Positions 18,520-27,794 of a DNA stretch of 64,000 nt are shown here, piece after piece; the first letter of the stretch is position 1; the number at the start of each line of letters is the position of its first letter. The DNA comes from Arenibacter sp. F20364. Its GTDB lineage: Bacteria > Bacteroidota > Bacteroidia > Flavobacteriales > Flavobacteriaceae. The notes under the pieces were generated by a model. The model was not told the DNA's origin. It saw only the letters and a list, made by a program, of their open reading frames with translations, and did not search any database. Both the position numbers and the translations under genes were made by a program. The stretch is from assembly GCF_023015905.1 (NCBI RefSeq), contig NZ_JALKBD010000013.1, forward strand, positions 62,001-126,000. Direction: 5' to 3'.

Positions 18520-19251
18520 ATGATTGCCATATTTAAAAGAGAAATACAATCATTTTTCACCTCTCCTATAGGATATCTCGTTATAGGATTATTTTTGGTA
18601 CTCAACGGACTGTTTCTTTGGGTATTTAAAGGGCCATTTAATATATTTGAATACGGTTTTGCCGATCTAGGCAATTTCTTTCTTCTTGCCCCTTGGGTAT
18701 TTCTTTTTTTGATTCCCGCCATTACTATGAAAAGTTTTTCGGAGGAAAAAAAATTAGGCACTCTAGAGCTTCTATTTATTAAACCCATTTCACTTTGGAA
18801 AACGGTTTTAGGAAAATTTCTTGGAACCTTCTGTCTGGCCTTGATAGCCATATTGCCTACTCTTCTTTATGTGTATACCATTTCCCACCTGGGTGTCACC
18901 ATTGGAAATTTGGATATGGGTATGGTAGTGGGCTCATATTTTGGGCTCCTTTTTTTAATTGCCACTTATACCGCCATTGGATTATACGCCTCTACCCTAT
19001 CAGAAAACCAAATAGTGGCCTTTATAATTGGTATGTTGCTCTGTTTTATTATGTTGTTCGGATTTGAAAGTCTGGCCACGATATTGCCCACGGGCCCTAT
19101 GATACTTTTTGTGGAACAAATAGGAATGAAGGCCCATTTTGAAAGTATAGCCAGAGGTGTCTTGGATACCAGGGACATTATATATTTCACAAGTCTCACC
19201 ATATTTTTTCTCTACCTGACCATTGATCAACTAAAAAATCAAAATAGATAA
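18520..19251 (+). CDS. gldF: Gliding motility ABC transporter permease GldF
   Basis: A 243-residue, six-helix membrane permease of the ABC-2 type. The start MIAIFKREIQSFFTSPIGYLV is characteristic. It works with GldG and the ATPase GldA (not in this window) and is required for gliding in Flavobacterium johnsoniae, though not in all gliders. Its stop shares a base with the gldG ATG (TAATG), so the two are translationally coupled. Confidence 0.95.
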   Translation: MIAIFKREIQSFFTSPIGYLVIGLFLVLNGLFLWVFKGPFNIFEYGFADLGNFFLLAPWVFLFLIPAITMKSFSEEKKLGTLELLFIKPISLWKTVLGKFLGTFCLALIAILPTLLYVYTISHLGVTIGNLDMGMVVGSYFGLLFLIATYTAIGLYASTLSENQIVAFIIGMLLCFIMLFGFESLATILPTGPMILFVEQIGMKAHFESIARGVLDTRDIIYFTSLTIFFLYLTIDQLKNQNR

Positions 19252-20915
19252 TGAAGAAAAGTTTGTTGTCTATTATTAAGGCTGTTGTACTATTGCTGAT
19301 CGTAAATATTTTGGCCAGTTATTTCTATGCAAGAATAGATTTGACCGAAGACAATAGGTATACCCTTTCCAATGCTGCATTAAATTCTGTTGGGGAGTTT
19401 AGCGCCCCGGTAATAATCGATATACTGCTGGATGGAAATCTTCCTCCCGAATTCATAAAACTGAAAGTGGAAACCCGGCAGTTATTGGAGGAATTTGCCG
19501 CGGAAAACAAGAGTATAAAGTTCAACTTTGTAAACCCACTTGAAGGAGCTTCACAAATTGATGGCGTTATCACAGATTTACAGGCCCTGGGCCTTACACC
19601 CACCAATGTTACCGTTGAACAGAATGGAAAAGTTTCCCAAGAGATTATTTTTCCATGGGCCATGGTCAATTACAACAACAGTACCGTTAAGGTACCCCTG
19701 TTAAAAAATAAACTTGGAGCCACTACGGAAGAGCGAGTAAACAATTCCGTTCAACATTTGGAATATGCCTTTGCAGATGCTTTTACCAAATTGAACATTA
19801 AGGAAAAGAAGAAAATAGCCATTATTAAAGGTAATGGAGAGTTGGGAGATATTTTCATGGCAGATTATCTGACCACCATAAAGGATTATTACAACATTGG
19901 TGCCATTACCTTGGACTCGGTATCAACCAATCCAGAAAAGGTCCTGGAACAACTGAAAGACTTTGATCTTGCCCTCATTGCAAAGCCTACAGAAGCCTTT
20001 ACCGACGAGGAGAAATTTATCTTGGATCAATATATTACGGGGGGAGGCAAATCACTTTGGCTAATAGATCAGGTGGCGATGGAATTGGACAGCCTTTTCA
20101 ACGAAGATGGTACCGCTATGGCATTGCCACGCAATCTTAACCTGAACGATTTTTTCTTTAAATATGGAGTTAGGCTAAATGCAGATCTGGTAAACGACCT
20201 TTATTTCACTCAAATAGTTTTGGCGACCGGAGAGGGTAACAGTTCTCAGTACAACCCTGTTCCTTGGTACTACAACCCTATGGTATTTTCCAAAAACGAC
20301 CATCCCATCAACAACAATTTGGAAGCGGTCAGGTTCCAGTTCACAGGTAGTATGGATACCCTGGCCAGTGATTATGGAAAACATGTTCTACTTAGTAGCT
20401 CGCCCTTATCCAAAACCGAAGGAGTGCCCAAACCAATACAGTTGGACATCATAAATGCCCCACCGGACAAAGACATATATAATGATGGGAATAAGATATT
20501 GGGGGTATTGATCGAAGGTGACTTTAAATCTACCTTCTTGAACCGGGTAAAACCAATTAAGCTCAATAACATAGTGGATCAAGGCCCCGAGAACAAAATG
20601 ATAGTGCTCTCTGATGGCGATCTAATAAGAAACCAGATCCGAAATGGCAGACCCTTGGAATTGGGTTATGATAAATGGACAAACAACTTTTTTGGCAACA
20701 AAGAATTTCTCATAAATTGCCTTAATTACCTATTGGACGATACTGGACTTATAAACATTCGGAACAAGAAAGTAACCATCCCTTTCTTGGATGAGGAAAA
20801 AATTAATGACCAAAAATCCAAATGGCAGTTGATTAATATTGGCCTACCCCTATGTTTGACCTTTATTTTTGGATTCCTAATTCACGCTGTTAGAAAGAAA
20901 AAATATGGGGTATAA
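19251..20915 (+). CDS. gldG: Gliding motility-associated ABC transporter substrate-binding protein GldG
   Basis: A 554-residue protein with an N-terminal membrane helix (about 9-28), a large periplasmic region (TEDNRYTLSNAALN through the GldG/ABC_transp_aux domain) and a C-terminal membrane helix (about 525-545). Partner of GldF. Length and order match characterised GldG proteins. Confidence 0.95.
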   Translation: MKKSLLSIIKAVVLLLIVNILASYFYARIDLTEDNRYTLSNAALNSVGEFSAPVIIDILLDGNLPPEFIKLKVETRQLLEEFAAENKSIKFNFVNPLEGASQIDGVITDLQALGLTPTNVTVEQNGKVSQEIIFPWAMVNYNNSTVKVPLLKNKLGATTEERVNNSVQHLEYAFADAFTKLNIKEKKKIAIIKGNGELGDIFMADYLTTIKDYYNIGAITLDSVSTNPEKVLEQLKDFDLALIAKPTEAFTDEEKFILDQYITGGGKSLWLIDQVAMELDSLFNEDGTAMALPRNLNLNDFFFKYGVRLNADLVNDLYFTQIVLATGEGNSSQYNPVPWYYNPMVFSKNDHPINNNLEAVRFQFTGSMDTLASDYGKHVLLSSSPLSKTEGVPKPIQLDIINAPPDKDIYNDGNKILGVLIEGDFKSTFLNRVKPIKLNNIVDQGPENKMIVLSDGDLIRNQIRNGRPLELGYDKWTNNFFGNKEFLINCLNYLLDDTGLINIRNKKVTIPFLDEEKINDQKSKWQLINIGLPLCLTFIFGFLIHAVRKKKYGV

Positions 20916-20926
20916 GTGTTGATAAG

Positions 20927-20962
20927 TTTGTTTCCTTAAAAAGGACATTTAAAATATCTTTG
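20927..20962 (+). promoter_or_regulatory. Candidate dnaN promoter
   Basis: TATCTTTG (20955-20962) is an exact TAnnTTTG box, 100 bases before the dnaN ATG. TTTG at 20927-20930 is 24 bases upstream, slightly longer than the usual spacing. Confidence 0.4.
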
Positions 20963-21061
20963 TTTTGACTGTGATTCAAGGAATATTGCGGATTCAAACA
21001 GATATTCAAACACTGTTTTAGGTTGTACAATAATGTAGATTCCTTAAAAAAAAATAAACCA

Positions 21062-22180
21062 ATGAAATTTATAGTATCTAGCACTTATTTACTAAAACAA
21101 CTCCAAGTTTTAGGTGGGGTTATCAATAACAGCAACACCTTACCAATTCTTGACAATTTTCTCTTCGATTTAAATCAAAAAGAACTTACTGTTTCGGCAT
21201 CCGATTTGGAAACCACAATGAGTTCCGTCTTAGAGGTAGATTCGGACAACGAGGGAACTATAGCCGTTCCTGCAAAACTGTTATTGGATATCTTAAAAAC
21301 CTTTCCAGAGCAGCCTCTAACTTTTGTTGTTGAGGATAACAATACTGTAGAGATCAGTTCCAACCACGGTAAGTATGCGTTGGCTTACGCTGACGGTGCG
21401 GAATTTCCAAAATCGGTTGAATTGTCAAACCCATCCTCTACCACAATACTTGGCGACATTTTGGCCACGGCCATCAACAAAACCATATTTGCTGCCGGAA
21501 ACGACGATCTAAGACCCGTAATGAGCGGTGTCTTTTTTCAATTTTCCCCAGAAAGTTTAACATTCGTAGCTACCGATGCCCATAAATTGGTGAAATATCA
21601 ACGTACGGATGTTACTGCTTCCAAAGTGGCCGAATTTATAATGCCCAAAAAACCTTTGAATTTATTAAAGGGAATTTTATCGGGCAGCGAAACGGAAGTA
21701 CTGATCGAATACAATGAAAGCAACGCCAAATTCAGTTTTGAAAACACCATCCTGATATGTAGATTGATCGATGGAAAATATCCTAATTACGAAGCGGTAA
21801 TTCCAAAGGAAAATCCAAATAAACTATCCATAGCCAGAAACCAAATTTTAAGTTCGGTGAGAAGGGTATCGATATTCTCCAATAAGACTACCCACCAAAT
21901 AAGATTAAAAATTGCAGGTGCAGAACTTAATATTTCTGCAGAGGACATAGATTACAGCAATAAGGCAGAGGAAAGGTTGACCTGTTCTTACCAAGGTGAT
22001 GATATGCAGATAGGCTTTAACTCAAGGTTCTTGGTGGAAATGTTGAACAACCTTACTTCGGATGACGTTCAATTGGAAATGAGCCTACCCAACAGGGCCG
22101 GTATCCTAACTCCGATTGATGGATTGGACGAAGGCGAAAATGTGACCATGTTGGTTATGCCCGTAATGTTGAACAGTTAG
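21062..22180 (+). CDS. dnaN: DNA polymerase III beta sliding clamp
   Basis: Forms the dimeric ring that tethers the replicative polymerase to DNA. The ATG at 21062 (MKFIVSSTYLLKQLQVLGGVI) fits the family start; an ATG at 21023 would add 13 non-conserved residues. 372 residues, three beta-clamp domains, ending with the conserved MLVMPVML. A strong terminator follows. Confidence 0.97.
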   Translation: MKFIVSSTYLLKQLQVLGGVINNSNTLPILDNFLFDLNQKELTVSASDLETTMSSVLEVDSDNEGTIAVPAKLLLDILKTFPEQPLTFVVEDNNTVEISSNHGKYALAYADGAEFPKSVELSNPSSTTILGDILATAINKTIFAAGNDDLRPVMSGVFFQFSPESLTFVATDAHKLVKYQRTDVTASKVAEFIMPKKPLNLLKGILSGSETEVLIEYNESNAKFSFENTILICRLIDGKYPNYEAVIPKENPNKLSIARNQILSSVRRVSIFSNKTTHQIRLKIAGAELNISAEDIDYSNKAEERLTCSYQGDDMQIGFNSRFLVEMLNNLTSDDVQLEMSLPNRAGILTPIDGLDEGENVTMLVMPVMLNS

Positions 22181-22236
22181 AAATACAGATTCAACACAAT
22201 TGTTGAATTTAAAATACACCCCACTCTTTCACTATA

Positions 22237-22272
22237 AAAAAAGCCGTATCTCATTTGAAATACGGCTTTTTT
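22237..22272. terminator. Bidirectional terminator after dnaN
   Basis: A 13-bp perfect stem (left arm 22237-22249, right arm 22260-22272, core GCCGTAT/ATACGGC) flanked by A and T tracts; serves dnaN and the convergent DUF4870 gene. Confidence 0.9.
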
Positions 22273-22292
22273 GTCCTAAACATGTTTACTAA

Positions 22293-22631
22293 CTACACAA
22301 ACTTTATGCTCAGTGGATAATGAGGTTTTTCACCGTTGGACACCTTAATGGCATTGATAATAGGAAAAACAAAACAGAGCACTGCTATGGCAATAATCCC
22401 TAATATTCCAATACCAAGAAGTAAGATCAACGGGATGCAAATTAGTATGTATAAGAACATGCTGATCTGGAAGTTAATGATCGACTTTCCATTTTCATCC
22501 ATGTTCATAATGGTATCCCTTTGTGTTAACCATAGGACCAAAGGAACTATAAATCCTCCAAATCCGGTTACTACATCCAATAATTGACTTAAATGGGTCC
22601 ACACCAATAATTGTCTGTTTTCTGCCTTCAT
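22293..22631 (-). CDS. DUF4870 membrane protein
   Basis: A 112-residue membrane protein with about three helices and the DUF4870 marks WTHLSQLLDVVTGFGGFIVPLVLWL, IINFQISMFLYILI and PIINAIKVSNGE. Function is not known. Monocistronic, convergent with dnaN. Confidence 0.9.
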   Translation of the reverse strand: MKAENRQLLVWTHLSQLLDVVTGFGGFIVPLVLWLTQRDTIMNMDENGKSIINFQISMFLYILICIPLILLLGIGILGIIAIAVLCFVFPIINAIKVSNGEKPHYPLSIKFV

Positions 22632-22761
22632 AATTTATATTTCTTAGTTCTCATATAGAGAAACCCCTAAGCGAAATTTCTACCATTACCAAGTTGTTCT
22701 ATGAATATGACGTGTAAATCATGAATTTGTTACACAGACAGCTCAGAATAACTGTCAGGGC

Positions 22762-23214
22762 TTATTGTTTGCTTTCCAGCTTTGTCAATTTTTCCCTATC
22801 CTTTTCTATGCCCTTTTTCAGTTTATCGACTTTCTTATTTATCTTCTCTATTGCCAAAGGAGATAATTTTCCCTTATTCTCATCCTTGATCATTTTCTTC
22901 TGAAGCCTATCAATTTTCTTTTCATCCTTGGCTATAGACCTTTTCTTGGAATCTATATCGGAGGAAAGTTTCTCCCGATTTTTAAGTTCCTTTTCAGCCT
23001 TCTTCTGTGCTTTTTCAGCCTTCTTGGCCTCCCTTTCCGCCTTTTCTATCCTTTTCATGGCCTCTTTGGCTTCTTTCGCTTCCTGCCGAATTTTTTCCTC
23101 CATCATTTGTTCCGTATTTTCCAAGGGCGTAACAGGATCCGGAGTTTCTTGTGCCAAACTTATATGGCAGAATAAACCCACTGCCAATAATGTAATAATT
23201 CTAATCATTTTCAT
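22762..23214 (-). CDS. Secreted Lys/Glu-rich coiled-coil protein
   Basis: A 150-residue protein: signal peptide (IITLLAVGLFCHISLAQ) then an almost continuous charged coiled coil (residues 35-150, repeated EAKEAMKRIEKAEREAKKAE-type heptads). Low complexity prevents family assignment. It may be a periplasmic spacer or envelope structural protein. The spacer to mnmE (23215-23531) holds no further gene. Confidence 0.75.
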   Translation of the reverse strand: MKMIRIITLLAVGLFCHISLAQETPDPVTPLENTEQMMEEKIRQEAKEAKEAMKRIEKAEREAKKAEKAQKKAEKELKNREKLSSDIDSKKRSIAKDEKKIDRLQKKMIKDENKGKLSPLAIEKINKKVDKLKKGIEKDREKLTKLESKQ

Positions 23215-23531
23215 ATAGTAATTTTAAATTGAATGTCCTCATACTAATGCCTTAAAAGGTAAATTTCGGCCCATTGCGATTGTATTTAGGACATTACTAA
23301 ATTTAAATAATTTATAAGGGAATAATTATGACCAAAATCATTGTGTTCAAATTTCCTATTCCCAAAAATAAAGGCTCTAATCAACTATTGAATAAGCCCT
23401 ATCAGAGAATTCTACAATTTGCACAAGGTCACCTTTTCTGTTTCAAATAATTAGACCTTAGTATTTGTCCATTGATTAGTGGAACAAGATTGAAAATTAT
23501 ATATTGTATTTTTACAATCTATAAAAACTAT
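23215..23531. other. Divergent intergenic region before mnmE, 317 bp
   Basis: AT-rich spacer between the coiled-coil gene and mnmE. I see no open frame, strong repeat or clear promoter box. Confidence 0.4.
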
Positions 23532-24929
23532 ATGATTACCAACGACAACATCATTGCTTTGGCCACTCCCTCAGGTGCCGGTGCCATAGCTGTAATCCGT
23601 ATTTCCGGTAAGGATGCCATAGCCTTGGCCAACCCCTTCTTTGCATCGATCCGAGGCAAAGATCTAAGAAAGCAAAAAAGCCATACTATTCACTTGGGGC
23701 ATATTACAGAAAACGATAAGGTATTGGATGAAGTTTTGGTATCCTTATTTAAAGGTCCCCACTCCTACACAGGTGAAGATGTTGTTGAGATATCCTGTCA
23801 CGGTTCCCCCTATATTCAACAACAGATAATTCAGTTGTTTTTGCGAAATGGTTGCCGAATGGCCAATGCTGGCGAGTTTACACTGCGTGCCTTTTTAAAC
23901 GGCAAGATGGACTTGAGTCAGGCAGAGGCCGTAGCGGACCTTATTGCCTCGGATAACGAGGCCAGCCACCAAATAGCCATACAGCAAATGCGTGGCGGGT
24001 TTAGCAACGAGATCAAAAAGTTAAGGGACCAATTGCTGAACTTTGCCTCCCTTATGGAATTGGAGCTGGACTTCGCAGAGGAGGATGTGGAATTTGCGGA
24101 CCGTACACAGTTTAAAAAACTTTTGACCAAGATACAGCGCATTCTTAAACGCCTTATAGATTCATTTGCTGTTGGCAATGTGATCAAGAACGGAATTCCC
24201 ATAGCTATTGTTGGAGAACCTAATGTAGGCAAATCGACTCTGCTCAATGCCCTTTTAAATGAGGAGCGGGCCATTGTGAGCGATATAGCAGGAACCACTA
24301 GGGATACCATTGAGGATGAAATTGTAATTGAAGGCATAGGATTTCGGTTTATAGACACCGCCGGAATAAGGGATACCAAGGATGTAGTAGAAAGCATAGG
24401 TATTAAAAAGACCTTTGAAAAAATAGAACAGGCCCAGGTGGTGGTGCTATTGGTTGATGCCTGGGAAATGGCAACCCATGCTGATAAGTTGCAGACAAGC
24501 ATCAAAGAACTTGAAAAAATAAAAAATAAATACCCCCAAAAACCCTTGTTGGTGATTGCCAATAAGGTAGATAGGTTGGATAAGGAACAAATCAAGGATC
24601 TAAAATCAAAAATTTCGGGACTGCACTTGCTGTCTGCCAAAACTGGAAAAGGGGTGGAAACCCTAAAATCGCGCCTGTTGGATTTTGTAAATACGGGAGC
24701 CCTGCGCAATAGCGAAACCATTGTAACCAATACCAGACATTACAGTTCCCTTCTAAAGGCCTTGGAAGAAATAGAAAAGGTACAATTTGGTATGGAGGAG
24801 GATACCCCCAGCGACCTTTTGGCCATAGATGTCAGGGAAGCCCTTTACCATTTAGGGGAAATCACGGGGCAAGTGACCAATGATGAGCTTTTGGGAAATA
24901 TTTTTGCTAATTTCTGTATCGGCAAATAG
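23532..24929 (+). CDS. mnmE: tRNA uridine-5-carboxymethylaminomethyl GTPase MnmE
   Basis: With MnmG it modifies the wobble uridine of certain tRNAs. The ATG at 23532 (MITNDNIIALATPSGAGAIAVIRISG) is the family start; an upstream ATG at 23472 is less likely. 465 residues: N-terminal tetrahydrofolate-binding domain, helical domain, inserted G domain (G1 GEPNVGKST, G2 GTTRDT, G3 DTAG, G4 NKVD) and the invariant C-terminal FCIGK. Those last codons (24912-24929) are the attachment site of the island that follows; SGI1-type islands use the same trmE site in enterobacteria. Confidence 0.98.
   Translation: MITNDNIIALATPSGAGAIAVIRISGKDAIALANPFFASIRGKDLRKQKSHTIHLGHITENDKVLDEVLVSLFKGPHSYTGEDVVEISCHGSPYIQQQIIQLFLRNGCRMANAGEFTLRAFLNGKMDLSQAEAVADLIASDNEASHQIAIQQMRGGFSNEIKKLRDQLLNFASLMELELDFAEEDVEFADRTQFKKLLTKIQRILKRLIDSFAVGNVIKNGIPIAIVGEPNVGKSTLLNALLNEERAIVSDIAGTTRDTIEDEIVIEGIGFRFIDTAGIRDTKDVVESIGIKKTFEKIEQAQVVVLLVDAWEMATHADKLQTSIKELEKIKNKYPQKPLLVIANKVDRLDKEQIKDLKSKISGLHLLSAKTGKGVETLKSRLLDFVNTGALRNSETIVTNTRHYSSLLKALEEIEKVQFGMEEDTPSDLLAIDVREALYHLGEITGQVTNDELLGNIFANFCIGK
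24911..24929 (+). other. Attachment site copy at mnmE (att left)
   Basis: TTTCTGTATCGGCAAATAG, the end of mnmE. Differs from the right copy only at third codon positions and the stop. A perfect 16-bp palindrome CATATGATATCATATG follows at 24940-24955. Confidence 0.8.
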
Positions 24930-25040
24930 ACAGTGGATTCATATGATATCATATGGTTGCAAATGACTGTAAATCAAATGATTGTTGATAACTCTATAGA
25001 TTTTCTTTTCCTTTGATAAGGTGATATTCGTACTTTTATT

Positions 25041-25098
25041 GTGTCTCATGTGTGTCGCATTCTCCTTTGTATTAGACGAGACACAAAAAATGTGTCGC
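25041..25098. repeat. Candidate integrase arm-type sites near att left
   Basis: GTGTCTC at 25041-25047, GTGTCGC at 25052-25058, the reverse form GAGACAC at 25078-25084 and GTGTCGC at 25092-25098 cluster between mnmE and the integrase ATG. A related pair (GTACCTCATGTGTACCTCG) lies at 41480-41498 just inside the other att copy. The placement on both inner sides of the att cores fits arm-binding sites of a tyrosine integrase. Confidence 0.45.
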
Positions 25099-25099
25099 T

Positions 25100-26257
25100 A
25101 TGATGAAAGTTCACTTAAGGAAGAAGAAATTAAAAACTGGGAAACAGAGCCTTTATTTAGAGTTCTATAAAGGAATTAAAACTCTTAGTAATGGAAATGT
25201 TAAACACCTTAGAAATTACGAATACCTACAACTCTATTTAATAGAAGATCCCAAAACGACGGATGAAAAGAAAAAGAATCAAGAACATCTTGAATTGGCC
25301 GAACAAATACTGGCCATTAGAAAGGCTGAAGTCTATCAGGGGAAGTATAACCTTAAAAACGACACAAAAGGAAAAGTTAGTTTATTAGACTTTTACGTCC
25401 AGAAGAAAGAGGAACGCTACCAGACCAAAGGCAATTATGACAACTGGGATGCCGCACAAAAGCACATAGAAGCCTATTGTCCTGCCCACATCACTCTAAA
25501 CGATTTAGATGTTGATTTCATTAAAGGGTTTAAAAAATACCTGGATACTGTAGCCGTAACAAAAAGTAGTAAGAACCTTTCCCAAAACACGAAACATACC
25601 TATTTTAACAAATTTAAGGCTTGCCTTAATGCAGCTTTCGATGAAGGCTACCTAAAAGAAAACCTCATTAAAAAAGTCAAAGGTTTTACAATGGGGGAAT
25701 CTACTCGAGAATACCTCACATCTGATGAACTTCAAAAATTGTCACAGACCCCCTGCCCTATCCCACTTCTTAAACGAGCCTTTTTATTTTCATCCCTAAC
25801 TGGCATAAGATGGTCGGATGTCAATAAATTAAAATGGTCGGAGGTCCGCGAAGAAGGCATTGACAATATGGGAATTCCTATTTTCCGAATTGTGTTTCAG
25901 CAAAAGAAAACGGAGGGTGTAGAATATTTGTATATATCACAACAGGCCAGGGTGCTTTTAGGTGAACGTAAGGATTCTGAGGAACGTGTTTTCAAAGGGT
26001 TGCGCTATAGTGCCCACATGAACCTACAATTGCTCCGCTGGTGTATGTTTGCTGGAATAAAAAAACATATAACCTTCCATTCCGCAAGGCACACTAACGC
26101 AGTATTACTTTTAGAAAATGGCGCCGATATTTATACCGTTTCAAAACGTCTCGGACATCGTGAAATCAGAACTACAGAAATATATGCCAAAATCATAGAT
26201 CAAAAAATGAAGGAAGCTGCGAACCTACTTCCTAAGTTGAATTGGGATTTGTTGTAA
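25100..26257 (+). CDS. Tyrosine-type site-specific integrase
   Basis: A 385-residue recombinase expected to insert and excise the island at mnmE. N-terminal arm-binding (1-100) and SAM-like core-binding (about 95-195) domains precede the catalytic domain with Arg237 (LTGIRWSDV), His327/Arg330 (HSARH), His353 (LGHRE) and the nucleophile Tyr362 (TTEIYAKI). All catalytic residues are present, so it may be active. First gene of the island, 170 bp after mnmE. Typical of the Bacteroidota mobile-element integrase family. Confidence 0.95.
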   Translation: MMKVHLRKKKLKTGKQSLYLEFYKGIKTLSNGNVKHLRNYEYLQLYLIEDPKTTDEKKKNQEHLELAEQILAIRKAEVYQGKYNLKNDTKGKVSLLDFYVQKKEERYQTKGNYDNWDAAQKHIEAYCPAHITLNDLDVDFIKGFKKYLDTVAVTKSSKNLSQNTKHTYFNKFKACLNAAFDEGYLKENLIKKVKGFTMGESTREYLTSDELQKLSQTPCPIPLLKRAFLFSSLTGIRWSDVNKLKWSEVREEGIDNMGIPIFRIVFQQKKTEGVEYLYISQQARVLLGERKDSEERVFKGLRYSAHMNLQLLRWCMFAGIKKHITFHSARHTNAVLLLENGADIYTVSKRLGHREIRTTEIYAKIIDQKMKEAANLLPKLNWDLL

Positions 26258-26409
26258 TACTCTTTCAAGGTTCCAATATCACTTGGTTGATAGAATAGGG
26301 TTCTAACTCCAATGCAATTTCGTACTCTGCTGTTCCAAATTTTTCGCAATACTGTTTATTTATAAACATCTGATTGTTAACTACTTTTTAATAATCAACA
26401 TGATGTTCT

Positions 26410-26435
26410 GGTAATTAACGTCTATGTTAATTACC
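26410..26435. promoter_or_regulatory. Inverted repeat spanning the RES gene start
   Basis: A perfect 10-6-10 repeat: GGTAATTAAC (26410-26419) and GTTAATTACC (26426-26435). The predicted ATG (26424-26426) lies at the edge of the right arm, so it could be an operator or an mRNA hairpin hiding the start; alternatively translation starts later (next in-frame ATG 26493). Confidence 0.55.
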
Positions 26436-27338
26436 GATAAAATTGGGTATAGCAATTTAAACCCATATCCATCCGTAACAAACAATAATTTGATGACCCG
26501 CAAATTAAAGGATAAATTGGCAAATTTGGATTTTCGACACAGTTCTGTAGAAGAAATCGAGAAAATATTCTCTAATGAAATACTAGGTCATACTCGACCA
26601 ACTATTAATATTTCACCTGACGGACTTTTTAGAGCTCGAATAATAACCAATACAAAAGAGGACGATTTACAGACAACAAAATCAATATGGTATCCAAATT
26701 TTAGGGAAATTGACCAAAAATATCATCAGTTAAATAGATGTAGTGATATCGGACAGAATTTCTTCTACTCTTCTAATTATTTAGAAGCTGTTATAAAAGA
26801 ATTAAATCCTAAAAATGGGGATTTAATAATTATTGGAATATTCCACAAAAAATTTCCTGAGACTAAAATACGTTCTCAATATGCAGGTATTGAAGCACTA
26901 AAAACAAACCCTAAAGAAAATTCGGAATTAAAAGGCTACAAGTATATAAGCGAAAGCGACAAAATAATTGAGGAATATGTCTCATCAAAATTTCAAGATA
27001 AAGTTGCTGAAGGCGAAGAATATAAATACAAACCGAGTATCGCTTTTAGTAATATTCTCTTGAAAAATGAATGTATTGACTGTTTAATATATCCAAGTGT
27101 AGCTTCCGATTTAAAATCTGTGAATTATGGAATTAAAGCGAATTTCGTGGACAAGTTTCTTTATTGCCAAAGCACATACATTTACACCATAAAAAAGAGT
27201 GGAAACGAATTTGAACTTATCCCAAATAAATACGGAAAAAGAATAGTATTCGACAAAAAAGATGCAAAAAATTCAATAATTGAATGGAAGGAAAATAAAG
27301 CAAGTGAAAAGCAACAGACGATAAAATACTGTTTGTAA
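26424..27338 (+). CDS. RES-domain protein (possible NAD-degrading toxin)
   Basis: A 304-residue protein with a RES-like core from about residue 66 to 280. The three name-giving positions can be placed: Arg70/Arg72 in GLFRARI, Glu121 in FFYSSNYLEAVIKEL and Ser225 in LIYPSVAS, followed by the usual NYGIKANFVD. RES toxins of the RES-Xre type degrade NAD+; they usually follow an Xre/MbcA-type antitoxin gene, which is absent here. This longer stand-alone form may be regulated differently. Base composition is AT-rich compared with the next gene. Cargo of the island, directly after the integrase. Assignment rests on motif spacing, so moderate. Confidence 0.6.
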   Translation: MLITDKIGYSNLNPYPSVTNNNLMTRKLKDKLANLDFRHSSVEEIEKIFSNEILGHTRPTINISPDGLFRARIITNTKEDDLQTTKSIWYPNFREIDQKYHQLNRCSDIGQNFFYSSNYLEAVIKELNPKNGDLIIIGIFHKKFPETKIRSQYAGIEALKTNPKENSELKGYKYISESDKIIEEYVSSKFQDKVAEGEEYKYKPSIAFSNILLKNECIDCLIYPSVASDLKSVNYGIKANFVDKFLYCQSTYIYTIKKSGNEFELIPNKYGKRIVFDKKDAKNSIIEWKENKASEKQQTIKYCL

Positions 27339-27704
27339 TCGAGTGGATGGCTCCGCCATTAAATGATGGAGTGTACCCCTCCCACCAAGGTACGTGCGGG
27401 TCTCGCCCTCCCGAATGGTACGGGAAGGCCCACCTATCTAATTCGGGTAAATATACGGCGTTTCGCAAAAAGATGGGTTGAGTTCTAAGTAAACATCGGT
27501 TAATGATTGATAGCCTCGCGTTTTTAAGCGTTTTAAAGTAATGGTCGTGCCTAAAATAAGCTTCTGTGCTGTTGCCCAACCACATTTACGAGTTCTGCTC
27601 CATGCATAGGCATGGTCTTGGTTCTTGGTTCCATAAGCGTAGCGGTCTAGTTTATGTGCAACGCGATACAATCGCGCGGGAACGAGGGTTTTACACCCGG
27701 ATTT
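27339..27704 (-). mobile_element. Relic of a group II intron, 3' end
   Basis: On the minus strand a coding remnant resembling the C-terminal tail of a group II intron reverse transcriptase (27704-27438) is followed by a GC-rich structured stretch (CGCCGTATAT, CCCGCACGTACC, GGTGGGAGGGG) and ends CCACTCGATT at 27347-27338, the pattern of intron domains V-VI and the 3' boundary. It ends exactly at the stop codon of the RES gene. No intact reverse transcriptase domain remains. Confidence 0.5.
27438..27704 (-). pseudogene. C-terminal fragment of a group II intron reverse transcriptase/maturase
   Basis: An open stretch of 88 codons without a proper start: LYRVAHKLDRYAYG, then AWSRTRKCGWATAQKLIL and TTITLKRLKTRGYQSL. 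The pattern S-R-x-x-x-G-W near the end followed by T-T-x-T-x-x-R-L-x-x-R-G-Y-x-S-L resembles the end of bacterial intron-encoded proteins. The catalytic domain is missing. Assignment from memory of the family's tail, so moderate to low. Confidence 0.45.
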
Positions 27705-27794
27705 CTAGTTTAATCCTTCCCCAATGCGTTAAACAACAAACATCTTCGTTTTCAAAATAAATCCTTACCTTGAATTTCAAATTAAAAACTTAGC

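Noticed and set aside
23918-24730. Long 270-codon open frame antisense to mnmE
   Set aside because: Ser-rich translation without any motif, fully inside mnmE; an antisense shadow.
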